Shown: positions 24,350-34,323, counted from the first letter of the stretch. The stretch: 64,000 bases of DNA from Leadbetterella sp964563435 (GCA_964563435.1 CAZLXI010000004.1:1-64000), one strand, 5' to 3'. Notes: generated by a model from the sequence alone, not told the origin. Program-made: numbers and translations.

Positions 24350-24913
24350 CTACAACTGATCGATCGACACCCTTTTCTGCTCCGCTATCCTTTTAAAATA
24401 AGAAGGCGTAAACCCGGTGACCTTTTTGAACTGGTTGCTCAGGTAAGCCTCGCTGCTGTAGCCCGTTTGGAAGGCGATCTCCTTGAGCGAAAGCTGGTCA
24501 TATACGATCAGCTCTTTCACCCGCTCTATTTTGTGCCGGATCTGGAATTTTTCAATGGTGGTGCCCGTGATCTCGCTGAATACCGTACTGATGTGCTTGT
24601 AATCGAGGCCCAGCTCTTCGCTGAGGATGTCCGACAGGTTTCTTTTCTGAAAGGCATCGGGCGTATGGTGCACCGACCGGACGATAGTGTTTTTTACCTG
24701 CTCTACCAGCTGCTTCCTCTTGTCGTCGAGCAGCTCAAAGCCTAATTTTTTTAGTCCCGCTTCCACTTTTAAAACCTGCCCGTCGGTCAGTTCTGCTGAT
24801 AAGACCGCATGCCCCAGATCCACTTTAATAAAAGGAATATCCTGCCCTTGAAGCAGTTCTTCCACGGCGGCAATGCATCGGGGGCATACCATATTCTTAA
24901 TATATAGATCCAT
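24350..24913 (-). CDS. AraC-family regulator with N-terminal HMA-like metal-binding domain
   Basis: This 187-aa protein joins a heavy-metal-associated-like domain (residues 1-70, with MVCPRC as the CxxC metal site and a KKLGFELL end) to an AraC-type DNA-binding domain (about residues 80-180, with LSLKEIAFQTGYSSEAYLSN as the second helix-turn-helix and FKKVTGFTPSYFKR closing it). It probably senses copper, mercury or another soft metal, or a redox state, and acts on transcription. No metal exporter is adjacent. The combination is known in Bacteroidota, but targets are not evident here. Confidence 0.82.
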   Translation of the reverse strand: MDLYIKNMVCPRCIAAVEELLQGQDIPFIKVDLGHAVLSAELTDGQVLKVEAGLKKLGFELLDDKRKQLVEQVKNTIVRSVHHTPDAFQKRNLSDILSEELGLDYKHISTVFSEITGTTIEKFQIRHKIERVKELIVYDQLSLKEIAFQTGYSSEAYLSNQFKKVTGFTPSYFKRIAEQKRVSIDQL

Positions 24914-25083
24914 AGTAACTATTCCATAGAGTGCTTAAAACCTGTGAGGCCGGTTATTTTGCCTTTTAGTGGCCGACCGCTCCGCACTGACGCTACAGAG
25001 CTGTCGACACTAAGGCATTTTACACCATTACTAAATGATATATCTATATAAACAAGTAATCCGGGCAAAGCATTCCGGAAGAT

Positions 25084-25545
25084 CTACAGTCCGGCACCTA
25101 ATAGGGCCAGGCCGCCGCCCAGAATCAGGAATACAAACATCAGGGCATACAGCGAAATGATCACCAGGGTCATGATGCCGACAAAGCGGAAGAAATTTTT
25201 GAGCTTATCAAACGCCAGGGTCAGTTCTTCACTGTTGCCGCTCTGCAGGGCGAGGGTCAGCTTTTGAGAAGACTGTAACAGAAAAAGGCAGGGGAAAAAG
25301 TAAATACCCGCTACAAAGAGGTAAAGTATGGTGATACCTGCCGTTGGGAAAAAGGCCAGTTCCGGTGTGGTTGCCGACAGGGCGCTGATGAGTGAACCGG
25401 CAAAAATTGCGGCAAGGACTATAAAGCCCGTCATAACAAAACCCACAATGGCCAGGAATTTTGCCCACCGGGCGGTTTCTTTCAGGTACTGTTGCCCCGT
25501 GCCGTCTACATGGAGAGTATTTTCGAAATCGGATAAATGATTCAT
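25084..25545 (-). CDS. DUF5362-like membrane protein
   Basis: This 153-aa protein has three to four predicted membrane helices: residues about 28-55 (FLAIVGFVMTGFIVLAAIFAG), 68-90 (AGITILYLFVAGIYFFPCLF), and 118-148 (FVGIMTLVIISLYALMFVFL), ending in a Gly/Leu-rich tail. The central loop SSQKLTLALQSGNSEELTLAFDKLKNFF is characteristic of DUF5362 proteins, which are common in Bacteroidota and of unknown function. It stands alone between the AraC regulator and trehalase genes. Confidence 0.75.
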   Translation of the reverse strand: MNHLSDFENTLHVDGTGQQYLKETARWAKFLAIVGFVMTGFIVLAAIFAGSLISALSATTPELAFFPTAGITILYLFVAGIYFFPCLFLLQSSQKLTLALQSGNSEELTLAFDKLKNFFRFVGIMTLVIISLYALMFVFLILGGGLALLGAGL

Positions 25546-25621
25546 ATAAAATGAGTTTTCGTGAAATCAAATATACTACCGGATCAAACTCCTTTATACA
25601 CCTTGCGGGTAAAAAAACTTA

Positions 25622-27091
25622 CTACCCGCCGAGCATGGCGAGCAATACGCCGTTGGTCCAGCCGAAGCCGTCCTGGTTGGGGTATTCGCCACCCGAAGCC
25701 TCGATATTGCCGGCATTCATCACATTATACTTTTCCGTGAGCTTCCCGCACTTATTGAAAAATGACAGATTGGTGTTAACCCATCGTTTTTTGATCTCAG
25801 CGGCCAGGTTACCGGTTTCATAGTTCAGCAATCCTTTATAAGCTATCCATTGAAGGGGCGCCCAGCCGTTAGGAGCGTCCCATTGCTGCCCGGAAGATTC
25901 CAGGGTCGTGATCAGTCCGCCTGTTTTGAGAAATTGTTTTTTGAGTGTGTCGGCCACCTGCCGGGCCTGTGAAGGGGAAGCAATTTTAAAATACAGCGGA
26001 AAGCAGGCCCCCAGATGCCGAGAGGGGGTGTTGGCTCCGGTCATAAAATCATAGTCGAGATAGAAGCCTTCCTTTGCGAAGTATTTTTGAATGGCGTCTT
26101 TCCGGTTTTCTGCCAGTCGGATATATTCCTTCGCTGTATCAGGGGAGGTTCGGCAGGCCCGTGCCAGGGTCAGCTCCAGGTGATAAAGCAGGGTGTTAAG
26201 GTCTACCGGCAGGATGTCTGTGGTATGGATCGTCTCTAAGCGGAGCGGATCTCTCAGCCACCGGCTGCTGAAATCCCAGCCGGATTCGGCAGCGGCCCGC
26301 AGGTGCCGGAACAAGCCGGCCGGGTCCTGCTCAGATCTTTCGCTGAGCTCCACATCTTCCCGGTAGGATTCGGGCCGGGGAGTGGACTCTTCGTCCCAGT
26401 ACCGGTTCAGCACTTCGCCGTCAGGCAGGCGTACGGTCCTCTTCTGCGCATTTTCCCCGCCGGTCTCATCCCGCTTCATCCAGAACCGGTATTCGCGTTC
26501 GAGTTGCGACAAATACCGGTGGAATACCTCTTCGCCTTTTTGAATACTTAGGATCTCCAGCATCAGCGAAAAGAAGGGCGGCTGGGACCTGCCGAGGTAA
26601 TAGGCCCGGTTGGCATTGGGGATATGGCCCACGGTATCCAGCAGGTACGCGAAATTATTGATCATGCTCTCCACCAGATCGAATCTTCCGGAGGCGGCCA
26701 GTCCCAGCATGGTAAAGTAACTGTCCCAGTAGTAGACTTCCCTGAAGCGGCCTCCGGGCACTACGTAGGGATATTTTAGCGGAATAAGCGAGGTGTTTTC
26801 CGATTCCGGAGAACGGCTGAGTACGGCCCACAAATCTTCTATGTGCCGGCAGACCGACTCCGGGTGCTGCGTTTGAAACGAGAAGTGAAATTCAGCAGGC
26901 AAATCAAAGTGCTGAAAGACAAAACTGGGGAGGTCAAAGTCCGGCTTTTCTTTGGATTCCTCGTACCGCCGGATAATTTCGGCCAGGGGAAGAAGCGGAA
27001 TACAGTCGGGAAAGGTCTTCCCGTCTTCAAAAATACGTTGGAGCTGTACATTATGGAAAAGATCTCCCGTTTGGTGAATATAGTCTTTCAT
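25622..27091 (-). CDS. treF: Alpha,alpha-trehalase, GH37
   Basis: This 489-aa enzyme hydrolyses trehalose to two glucose. Both family signatures are present: PGGRFREVYYWDSYF (about residue 113) and QWDAPNGWAPLQW (about residue 413), plus the Gly-rich end GGEYPNQDGFGWTNGV. There is no signal peptide, so it is cytosolic, like E. coli TreF. Its ATG overlaps the stop of the MFS gene upstream by 4 nt, so transporter and enzyme are co-translated. The simplest reading is a two-gene trehalose uptake and use operon. Confidence 0.92.
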   Translation of the reverse strand: MKDYIHQTGDLFHNVQLQRIFEDGKTFPDCIPLLPLAEIIRRYEESKEKPDFDLPSFVFQHFDLPAEFHFSFQTQHPESVCRHIEDLWAVLSRSPESENTSLIPLKYPYVVPGGRFREVYYWDSYFTMLGLAASGRFDLVESMINNFAYLLDTVGHIPNANRAYYLGRSQPPFFSLMLEILSIQKGEEVFHRYLSQLEREYRFWMKRDETGGENAQKRTVRLPDGEVLNRYWDEESTPRPESYREDVELSERSEQDPAGLFRHLRAAAESGWDFSSRWLRDPLRLETIHTTDILPVDLNTLLYHLELTLARACRTSPDTAKEYIRLAENRKDAIQKYFAKEGFYLDYDFMTGANTPSRHLGACFPLYFKIASPSQARQVADTLKKQFLKTGGLITTLESSGQQWDAPNGWAPLQWIAYKGLLNYETGNLAAEIKKRWVNTNLSFFNKCGKLTEKYNVMNAGNIEASGGEYPNQDGFGWTNGVLLAMLGG

Positions 27092-28317
27092 GTTGTGCTT
27101 TCTTTCTTACGGATGAAAAAGTTGAGGATGATCAGGCAAGCGATCAGTACAGCCAGGGGAATAAGGGAGAAATAGAAGGCTTTGGCGCCCCCGATATTCC
27201 GGAACAGATAACCCACCAGCCGGGAGCCTCCGGTGCCTCCTATGGCAGAGAAAAACACCAGCAATGAAGCCATGGGGCTGTGGTAAATCTTTTCCGTGCT
27301 GCTTAACACCACCGAATTTACCAACGGATAAATGGGCGCCAGGAAAAAGCCGATCAGCGGAAATACGTAAGCGATGACCGGTATATCCGATAAGGTTTTT
27401 ATCTCTTTTACCGCCAGGTTTTCGGTTTGGGGAAGGATGATGATCACCATAAGACCAGCCGCTACAAGACAGATGATCAGTAAAACCAGCCAGTTCATTC
27501 TTTTTATAAGTAAGGAAGAAAGATACCGGCCCGCCGCTATAGACAGCATGAGGATCACGGCCATGCGCACGGCCATTGCCTCCGACAAATGCAGCACGCG
27601 CTCATTGAAGGTGGGCAGCCAGCTCATAATGCCCTGCTCGGTCATCACATACATAAATGCAGCGATAGCAAACACCAGGATTACCGGTCTCTTCAGCAGG
27701 TAGACCATTTGCCTGAAATCATCGGTCAGGTTGGTGCCGGGGATCTCCCGCGGAAGAGAAGAAAAATCGGCAGAAAGAAGAAAAACAAAGGAAAATGCCA
27801 CCAGGAGGGCGATGACCGGGTAGATCCGCAGCCAGGCGTCGGGGTCGGTGTCGCTGTAAAACAGCGGAAACCCGATAAACGCAAAGGCGATCCCGATCAT
27901 AAAGACACTTTCAATGGCACTTAAAAGACCTTTATGCTCCTTTTCATCGGCTGTCAGCATCCCTACCAGCGAGTAAACAGATATCTTGATGAAGGCGAAG
28001 GATATTCCGACACAGGCAAACAGCACCCTTACTGCTGTGAATGAATTTCCAAAATACATGATCAGGCATCCGCCGAATACCAGCACCAGAGAGAGGAGCA
28101 TAGCCCGCTTATACCCCAGACGGGGCAGAAAAGACCCCACAAAAAAAGAAACCAGTGCGATGGAAAGGTCTTTGAAGGCTTCCAGGGAGCTGGCACTGAT
28201 CTCATCTACGCCATACTGGTTCATGGACCGCTGGATCAGGATCCCCACGCTGTTCAGCAGGATGGCAAAAACAAAGTAATTGATAAAGAGCGAGGTCTTG
28301 ATTTTCCAGTTTTTCAT
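27088..28317 (-). CDS. MFS transporter, probably for trehalose or a related sugar
   Basis: This 409-aa inner-membrane protein has about 12 hydrophobic segments. Typical MFS landmarks are FVGSFLPRLGYKRAMLLS (loop 2-3) and the Arg-rich loop SSLLIKRMNWLVL in the second half. It overlaps the trehalase start by 4 nt, which suggests that the imported sugar is trehalose. The divergent AraC gene starts 131 bp away and may control the pair. The substrate is inference from the neighbour only. Confidence 0.8.
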   Translation of the reverse strand: MKNWKIKTSLFINYFVFAILLNSVGILIQRSMNQYGVDEISASSLEAFKDLSIALVSFFVGSFLPRLGYKRAMLLSLVLVFGGCLIMYFGNSFTAVRVLFACVGISFAFIKISVYSLVGMLTADEKEHKGLLSAIESVFMIGIAFAFIGFPLFYSDTDPDAWLRIYPVIALLVAFSFVFLLSADFSSLPREIPGTNLTDDFRQMVYLLKRPVILVFAIAAFMYVMTEQGIMSWLPTFNERVLHLSEAMAVRMAVILMLSIAAGRYLSSLLIKRMNWLVLLIICLVAAGLMVIIILPQTENLAVKEIKTLSDIPVIAYVFPLIGFFLAPIYPLVNSVVLSSTEKIYHSPMASLLVFFSAIGGTGGSRLVGYLFRNIGGAKAFYFSLIPLAVLIACLIILNFFIRKKESTT

Positions 28318-28448
28318 AGGGCAGGCATAAAAGGTAAGAGGGGCCGGAACTTCAACAAAAGTAGCCTGGGAGAGGCAAAAAAAATATTACTTGATTTAGC
28401 TTTTTTTGTATTATATTAATATTTTTGTATTACTATCCTCATTAAATT

Positions 28449-29333
28449 ATGATCATGAAAACAGGAGCATTCCACTCGAAGACCCCTCTTGAAATTATCC
28501 AGTTGGATGAAGGCAGTTCATTCAAGCTGCTGCACCATAGAGTCACGGCCGATAATTTCCTGTGGGATTACCATTGCCACCCCGAGCTTGAGCTGGTTTA
28601 TGTATGCGATGGGGTAGGCCGGCGCCATGTGGGTAATCATTTAAGCTATTACCAGGACGGCGATCTGGTGCTGATCGGATCGCAATTACCGCATTCCGGC
28701 TTCGGATACGGCTCGGAGGGGGTGCATGAGGAGATCGTGGTCCAGTTTAAGAGTGAAACGTTCAGTCACGGATCTTCCGGCATGCCCGAGATCGACTTCA
28801 TTGAAACGCTCTTTGATCAGGCGCAGTGCGGAATGTGCTTTTACGGGCAGACCAAGAAGGAGATCGGCGAAAAGATTCGGGTGCTTCCCGGGTTAGGGTC
28901 CTTCGACCGCTTCCTGGCGATGATGGAAGTCCTTAAAAAGCTGGCGGCTTCCGAAGAATACATTATACTTAACGAACCGGCCCGCACTTATGGTTTTACA
29001 GATAAAGATCAGAACCGGCTTAAAAAAATCTATCAACACCTCGAACAAAACTATCACCAAAATATTGATATTGAGCAGGTAGCTGACCTGGTCAATCTTT
29101 CGGTACCGGCGTTTTGTAACTACTTTAAAAAAATGGTAAGCATGACTTATACCGACTTCGTAAACGATTACCGTATCCGAAAGGCCTGTCAGATGCTGGT
29201 CACCCATAAAAGTATGCTGGACATCAGCTTCGAATGCGGGTTCTCCAGCCAGTCGTATTTCAGTAAAGTATTTAAGAAGGTCAAGGGGAAGACCCCCATG
29301 GAATTCAGGAATGAGCTGATTATGAAGGTATAG
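28449..29333 (+). CDS. AraC-family transcriptional regulator with cupin sensor
   Basis: The 294-aa protein has an N-terminal cupin-like sensor (FLWDYHCHPELELVYVCDG, DLVLIGSQLPHSGFGYG) and a C-terminal AraC DNA-binding pair (IDIEQVADLVNLSVPAFCNYF; MLDISFECGFSSQSYFSKVF; KVKGKTPMEFRNEL). Start could be ATG 28449 or 28455. It sits between a divergent MFS-trehalase pair and a co-directional susC-susD pair 160 bp downstream. It is the only specific regulator near the alpha-glucan locus, so it is the best candidate to control it. This differs from the membrane sensor SusR of Bacteroides. Confidence 0.9.
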   Translation: MIMKTGAFHSKTPLEIIQLDEGSSFKLLHHRVTADNFLWDYHCHPELELVYVCDGVGRRHVGNHLSYYQDGDLVLIGSQLPHSGFGYGSEGVHEEIVVQFKSETFSHGSSGMPEIDFIETLFDQAQCGMCFYGQTKKEIGEKIRVLPGLGSFDRFLAMMEVLKKLAASEEYIILNEPARTYGFTDKDQNRLKKIYQHLEQNYHQNIDIEQVADLVNLSVPAFCNYFKKMVSMTYTDFVNDYRIRKACQMLVTHKSMLDISFECGFSSQSYFSKVFKKVKGKTPMEFRNELIMKV

Positions 29334-29493
29334 CTTATACTCCGTTGCACCACCGACGGGGAGAATAGTTATATTTTTACTAAAAATATTAATAGAGAAC
29401 AAAAAGCAATTAATAGGGAGATAAGCTCTCTACGTAAAAGTGTTCAATTTTGCTATACATAATAATTTTTAACGTAACCTTAAATAAAAGAGA

Positions 29494-32400
29494 ATGAAAG
29501 GAAATCTATTTTTTCTTCACTCAGGATTTCGTGTAAAAACGGAAGTCTGGAGGGCATTGACCATGGTGCTTTTTTCCCTGTTGCTCGGCAGCAGCGCATT
29601 TGCACAAAGAACGGTTACCGGTACTATTTTAGATGCGGCAGACAACTCGGTGATGCCGGGTGTTAACGTTGCCGTGAAGGGTACTACCACTGCTGTCATG
29701 ACCGGCATAGATGGTAAGTATTCCATTACGGTGCCTGGTGATCAGGCGATACTGGTCTTCAGCTTTATCGGGAAGATCAGCAGAGAAGTAACAGTGGGGC
29801 AGCAGAGTATTATTGACGTAAGCCTGGAAGATGAGACCACCAGCCTTGCAGAAGTGGTAGTGGTAGGATACGGTACAGCGAAAAGAAAGGACCTGACGGG
29901 GTCGGTGGCTTCTATTGCCGCCAAAGACATGAACCCCGGTATCAACCCCAATCCGCTTCAGGCTATTCAGGGTAAGGTGGCCGGGTTGGTGATTACCCAG
30001 CCTTCCGGAGACCCCAACCAGAACCCTACGGTAAGGCTCAGGGGATATACCTCACTGGCCGGCGGAAGTGACCCGCTGTATGTGGTGGACGGAATGATCG
30101 GTGTACCTATCAACTCCGTATCGCCCAACGATATTGAGACCATGGATGTTTTGAAAGATGCTTCTGCAGCGGCCATTTACGGTTCAAGGGCGGCTAACGG
30201 GGTGATCCTGATCACCACCAAAAGAGGAAAGGCGGGTAAGCCGACCATTTCGTTTGATAACTACATAGGAACTTCGACGATTTCCAGGAGATTTGACCTG
30301 CTGGATGGTCCGGGGTATGTGGAGGCCGTTTCAAGAATTATGGGTGCGAATGCTCTGAGTGACGGTCTGCGGTTTCCGAAAGATGCCAGCGGGAATTATC
30401 ATAACACCGACTGGATCAAAGAGGTCACTCAGAATGCATTTGTTCACAATCATGACCTGAGTATTTCCGGCGGCTCTCAGGGCCTTACGTACCGGGGTTC
30501 CGTAAACTATCTGGATCAGGAAGGCCTGGTGAAGAATACAGGGCTGAACCGGGTAACTGCCCGGATCAACCTGGACCAGAAGGCATTTGATAACCGGCTG
30601 AACATCGCCTACAATTTAGTATACACCGAAAGTGTGAACAAATACGATATCGGAGCCATTGAACGGGCCACCACTTTCCTCCCCACACTTCCGGTAAGGA
30701 ACGCCGATGGCAGCTACTACGAAGTGTTGGGTAACTTCAGTCTGTTTAATCCGGTAGCGATGATCGAAAACTACACCAATGAGCAGAACCGCAAGCTGGT
30801 TCAGGGCGGGTTGAACCTGCGTTACGAGATCGTGGACGGGCTGACGTTGGGGGTAAGCGGTCAGCTTCAGCGGGAAAACGGGGTAGCCGACTTTTGGACG
30901 GACCCTACCATCAAGGCTTTCCAGGGCAACAACGGCCGGGCCAGCCGGCGGTACTGGGAAGCACAAAGCAAGCTGATGGAATTGACCGCCAATTATTTTA
31001 AGGCGCTTTCACAGGAGAGCAACATGGCATTTTTGGTGGGATATTCCTACCAGCAGAATGATAATCACGGTTTCCAGGCGGCCAATAACGGCTTCGTGAC
31101 CGACTTCGTGACCATCGATAACCTGGGCCTGGGCTCCGGTACGCTGATCAACCCCAGTAACAACTACGCTACCTCGTACCGTAACCAGACCAAGCTGATC
31201 TCTTTCTTCGGAAGAGCCACGCTGAACCTGCTGGACAAATATAACCTGACCGCTACTGTGAGACAGGACGGCAGCTCCAAGTTCGGGCAGAATAACAAAT
31301 GGGGTGTTTTCCCTTCCTTTGGCGCCGGCTGGATCATCTCTAACGAGGAATTCTTCGGCCGGCCCAGCGGTCTGAATTACCTGAAATTAAGAGTGGGCTG
31401 GGGACAAACCGGAAACTCCGAAGGGGTAAACCCGTATAACTCTGTTATGTTGTATGGTCCGAGCGGTACGTATTATGACGGTTCGGTGGGCGACTTCCTG
31501 CCCGGCTATGCTATTACCCAGAATGCCAACCCTAACCTGAAATGGGAAGTGCTGGAAACCACCAATGTGGGTCTTGACTTCCAGCTGGCGTCCGGCAGAT
31601 ATTCGGGTACCATAGAATGGTACAACAAGATGACCAGAGATATGCTTTACAACTACAGTGTGCCGGCTAACGGGGTAGATTATTTTACCGGTTCTATTCT
31701 GGCGAACGTGGGAACCATGAAAAACTCAGGGATAGAGTTTAGCTTCGGGGGCGCGGTGATTGAAAAAAGTAAGTTCTCCTGGACGCCGCAACTGGTGATC
31801 TCGTATAACAAGAACGAGGTGGTGTCACTTTCCAACGATCAGTTTGAGACCGGACAGGTTCGTTTTAACCCGTTCGGCGGACGCGGTCTGAGCGATGTGT
31901 TCGCTTCTTACCTGACCCCCGGCAGGCCTTTGGGCGAGTTTAACAACGTGCCTACCTACCTGGAGTTTAACAGCGCCGGAGAGGTGGTCATGGTAGGCGG
32001 CGACGGAAACGGTACCACGGATGTGTCCAAATCGGATGCTTATGCTGCCGTGGAAGCGGGTAACCCCATTTCGGCGGGCAATCCCCAGCCTTTCCTGACC
32101 GGTGCATTGAGCAACACCTTCCGGTACGGTAATTTTGACCTTAGCTTCCAGTTGAGAGGGACTTTCGGCAACAGCATCCTGAACAACATCCGGAATAACC
32201 TGATGATTCCGGGCTCTATCCTGGAAACCAACATGTTGGAAGATGTGAACACACTGCCGAATAATTACAACACCAACCGCCTTACTTCCATGTGGGTTGA
32301 GAACGGGTCCTTCGTGCGACTGGATAACTGGCAGCTGGGATACAACATCCCGGTTAGCGGCAAAGCGGTTTCGAATGCCCGGGTGTATTTCGGAGGAAAT

Positions 32401-32565
32401 AATTTGCTTCTCTTCACCAAATATAAAGGTATAGATCCTGAACTGCAAACCAAAGGTGACCTGGAGTCAAACACCTCGCAGCGTCCGAACGCTTTGGGAC
32501 TTGACTACGCGTCGGTATATCCGAAAACACGGTCATTCCAACTGGGGCTTAACCTTACATTTTAA
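29494..32565 (+). CDS. SusC-like TonB-dependent transporter (alpha-glucan region, first pair)
   Basis: This 1023-aa outer-membrane transporter has a long signal peptide (VLFSLLLGSSAFAQ, end near residue 38). A carboxypeptidase-D regulatory-like domain (VTGTILDAADNSVMPGVNVAV) and TonB-box region (AEVVVVGYGTAKRKDLTGS) follow. Then come a plug with VRLRGYTSLAGGSDPLYVVDG and a barrel ending RSFQLGLNLTF. The susD stop-start junction is immediate (TAA then ATG). The pair lacks its own hydrolases, so substrate is not fixed by sequence; position next to a trehalase and ahead of a starch locus points to an alpha-glucoside. Confidence 0.93.
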   Translation: MKGNLFFLHSGFRVKTEVWRALTMVLFSLLLGSSAFAQRTVTGTILDAADNSVMPGVNVAVKGTTTAVMTGIDGKYSITVPGDQAILVFSFIGKISREVTVGQQSIIDVSLEDETTSLAEVVVVGYGTAKRKDLTGSVASIAAKDMNPGINPNPLQAIQGKVAGLVITQPSGDPNQNPTVRLRGYTSLAGGSDPLYVVDGMIGVPINSVSPNDIETMDVLKDASAAAIYGSRAANGVILITTKRGKAGKPTISFDNYIGTSTISRRFDLLDGPGYVEAVSRIMGANALSDGLRFPKDASGNYHNTDWIKEVTQNAFVHNHDLSISGGSQGLTYRGSVNYLDQEGLVKNTGLNRVTARINLDQKAFDNRLNIAYNLVYTESVNKYDIGAIERATTFLPTLPVRNADGSYYEVLGNFSLFNPVAMIENYTNEQNRKLVQGGLNLRYEIVDGLTLGVSGQLQRENGVADFWTDPTIKAFQGNNGRASRRYWEAQSKLMELTANYFKALSQESNMAFLVGYSYQQNDNHGFQAANNGFVTDFVTIDNLGLGSGTLINPSNNYATSYRNQTKLISFFGRATLNLLDKYNLTATVRQDGSSKFGQNNKWGVFPSFGAGWIISNEEFFGRPSGLNYLKLRVGWGQTGNSEGVNPYNSVMLYGPSGTYYDGSVGDFLPGYAITQNANPNLKWEVLETTNVGLDFQLASGRYSGTIEWYNKMTRDMLYNYSVPANGVDYFTGSILANVGTMKNSGIEFSFGGAVIEKSKFSWTPQLVISYNKNEVVSLSNDQFETGQVRFNPFGGRGLSDVFASYLTPGRPLGEFNNVPTYLEFNSAGEVVMVGGDGNGTTDVSKSDAYAAVEAGNPISAGNPQPFLTGALSNTFRYGNFDLSFQLRGTFGNSILNNIRNNLMIPGSILETNMLEDVNTLPNNYNTNRLTSMWVENGSFVRLDNWQLGYNIPVSGKAVSNARVYFGGNNLLLFTKYKGIDPELQTKGDLESNTSQRPNALGLDYASVYPKTRSFQLGLNLTF

Positions 32566-34065
32566 ATGAATAAAAAGATTTTGAAGAAGATGAAAAGAAT
32601 TTATAAATTTTTAACCGTCGGTCTTCTGGTAGCGTCTCAATCTTGTACAGACCTTACCGAGAATACCTATGATGTAATTCCTACGGATAGTTTTGGCGGT
32701 ACTCCTGCCCAACAGGCGGCTTTGATCGGCCCGCTTTATAACCAGGTGGGAAACTACTGGCCTAACCTGTTCTGGGTACAGCCCAGCACCGATGAGATGA
32801 TGATCCCTACCCGTGGTGGTGACTGGGGCGATGGCGGTCAGCATGTGCGGATGTACACGCATGCCTGGGATCCGGTACAGGACAACGGCCGGTTTAACGG
32901 GATCTGGAACTGGTGTTACAATGCCATTACGGCCATTAACCTGCAGATGGCATCTGTTACAGAGCCCTCTACCGTGGCAGAGCTGAAAGCGCTACGGGCA
33001 TTCTTCCATTATGTGGCGCTGGACAATTTCGGCAATGCGATCATCGCCGACGGGGTGTCGTCGGGTAATCCGCCGCAAAGCACCAGCAAGCAGATGTATG
33101 ATTTTGTGGAGAAAGAGCTGCTGGAGGCTTATCCTAACCTGAGCGAGACCGTGGGCGGAGCGTATTACACCCGCTTCAACAAGTTTGTGGTAGACATGCT
33201 GCTGGCCAAGCTTTACCTGAATGCCGAAACCTACACCGGTGCGGCGCAATGGAACAAAGTAGTAGAGCATACTTCAAAAATTATCGATTCAGGAAAGTAT
33301 ACACTGCCGTCGAATTTTTTCAGTTCGTTTACCATCAATAACCATAATTCTCCGGAGATCATCCTGGCTACGGCCTTCGACAGAACCAAACGCACCGGCT
33401 TTAACATCCAGATGCCTGTGCTTCACTACCGCCAGCAGCTGGAGTTCAATATCGGTAACAGCCCGTGGAATGGCCCTTGTGCCGTTCCGGAGTTCTACTA
33501 CTCCTTTACCGATGGCGATGTGCGTAAAAACATGTGGATGGTGGGACAGCGCTACGCCGCTGACGGAACGCCCCTGACAGACGATGACATTCCGCTGGTG
33601 CTGAACCCGGAAATACCCGCTTTGGTGATGCCCGGAGGGGCAGACACGCGGGTAAGAGGGGCGCGGGCCGCGAAATACGAGATCCAGCGGAACAACCCTA
33701 TCGCCAATCAGGACAATGACTTTGTGATCTTCCGCCTGGGAGACGCTATCCTGATGCGGGGCGAAGCTAACCTGCGGCTGGGAAATACGGCCGCCGCCCT
33801 GGCAGATGTAAACATCATCCGCGAAAGAGCAGGCGTGCCTGCCTACACGGCAGCCCAGCTTACTTTAGATGAGTTGCTGGCGGAAAGAGGCCGGGAGATG
33901 GCATGGGAGCTGCACCGCCGCCAGGACCTGATCCGCTTCGGCAAGTTCAATAATGCATGGAGATTTAAACCGGCATCCCCTGTGCATACCCGCTTATTCC
34001 CGATTCCCAACGACCAGCTGAGGCTGAACCCCAATCTCAAGCAGAATCCGGGCTATCCGGGCTAA
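32566..34065 (+). CDS. SusD-like lipoprotein (first pair)
   Basis: At 499 aa this is a RagB/SusD family glycan-binding lipoprotein. The ORF begins right after the susC stop; an internal ATG at 32590 (MKRIYKFLTVGLLVASQSC) gives a better lipoprotein signal and may be the true start. SusD marks include LRAFFHYVALDNFGNAI, LYLNAETYTGAAQWN, AILMRGEANLRLG, ERGREMAWELHRRQDLIRFG and the closing FPIPNDQLRLNPNLKQNPGY. A strong terminator follows at 34105-34138, so the pair may form its own transcription unit. Confidence 0.93.
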   Translation: MNKKILKKMKRIYKFLTVGLLVASQSCTDLTENTYDVIPTDSFGGTPAQQAALIGPLYNQVGNYWPNLFWVQPSTDEMMIPTRGGDWGDGGQHVRMYTHAWDPVQDNGRFNGIWNWCYNAITAINLQMASVTEPSTVAELKALRAFFHYVALDNFGNAIIADGVSSGNPPQSTSKQMYDFVEKELLEAYPNLSETVGGAYYTRFNKFVVDMLLAKLYLNAETYTGAAQWNKVVEHTSKIIDSGKYTLPSNFFSSFTINNHNSPEIILATAFDRTKRTGFNIQMPVLHYRQQLEFNIGNSPWNGPCAVPEFYYSFTDGDVRKNMWMVGQRYAADGTPLTDDDIPLVLNPEIPALVMPGGADTRVRGARAAKYEIQRNNPIANQDNDFVIFRLGDAILMRGEANLRLGNTAAALADVNIIRERAGVPAYTAAQLTLDELLAERGREMAWELHRRQDLIRFGKFNNAWRFKPASPVHTRLFPIPNDQLRLNPNLKQNPGYPG

Positions 34066-34104
34066 GCATAATCTGCATTCCTGGGCTTAATTAGGATACT
34101 CATG

Positions 34105-34138
34105 AAGTGCCGCTTTTAAAAGCGGCACTTTTGTTTTT
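34105..34138 (+). terminator. Rho-independent terminator after the first susCD pair
   Basis: A perfect 13-bp stem (AAGTGCCGCTTTT against AAAAGCGGCACTT, 34105-34130) is followed by TTGTTTTT. It separates the first SusC/D pair from the second and implies that the two pairs can be expressed apart. Confidence 0.88.
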
Positions 34139-34226
34139 ATAACAGGCTCATTTTCAATAAAATATCATAATACAATTTTTTATTCAAATTGTGCAAGGCG
34201 GGGCGACCCATAGGACCTGAGCGTCG

Positions 34227-34234
34227 TATCTTTG
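34227..34234 (+). promoter_or_regulatory. -7 promoter element ahead of the second susC
   Basis: TATCTTTG matches the Bacteroidota TAnnTTTG element, about 90 nt before the susC start, after the terminator that ends the previous unit. I see no TTG at the usual 19-20 nt spacing, so the promoter may need an activator such as the AraC protein. Confidence 0.45.
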
Positions 34235-34323
34235 CCACAGAATTTTCATATTTTCTATGTATATCTTTCAATAAGAGCAGGGGTGTGAGAATCTGTAATT
34301 AACCATTTTATTGAACAATTCAT

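Noticed and set aside
24147..24359. Plus-strand ORF starting MGVNDFFRHVI, which looks like an Rpn-type N-terminus
   Set aside because: It is on the opposite strand to the real Rpn remnant, and the resemblance stops after a few residues; the true N-terminus is on the minus strand from 24173.
24914..25083. Riboswitch or small RNA in the gap between the AraC-HMA gene and the DUF5362 gene
   Set aside because: No stable conserved structure or known motif could be recognised.
29334..29493. Consensus promoter for the first susC of the alpha-glucan region
   Set aside because: Several AT-rich candidates were examined, but none has TTG and TAnnTTTG at 19-20 nt spacing, so none is listed.
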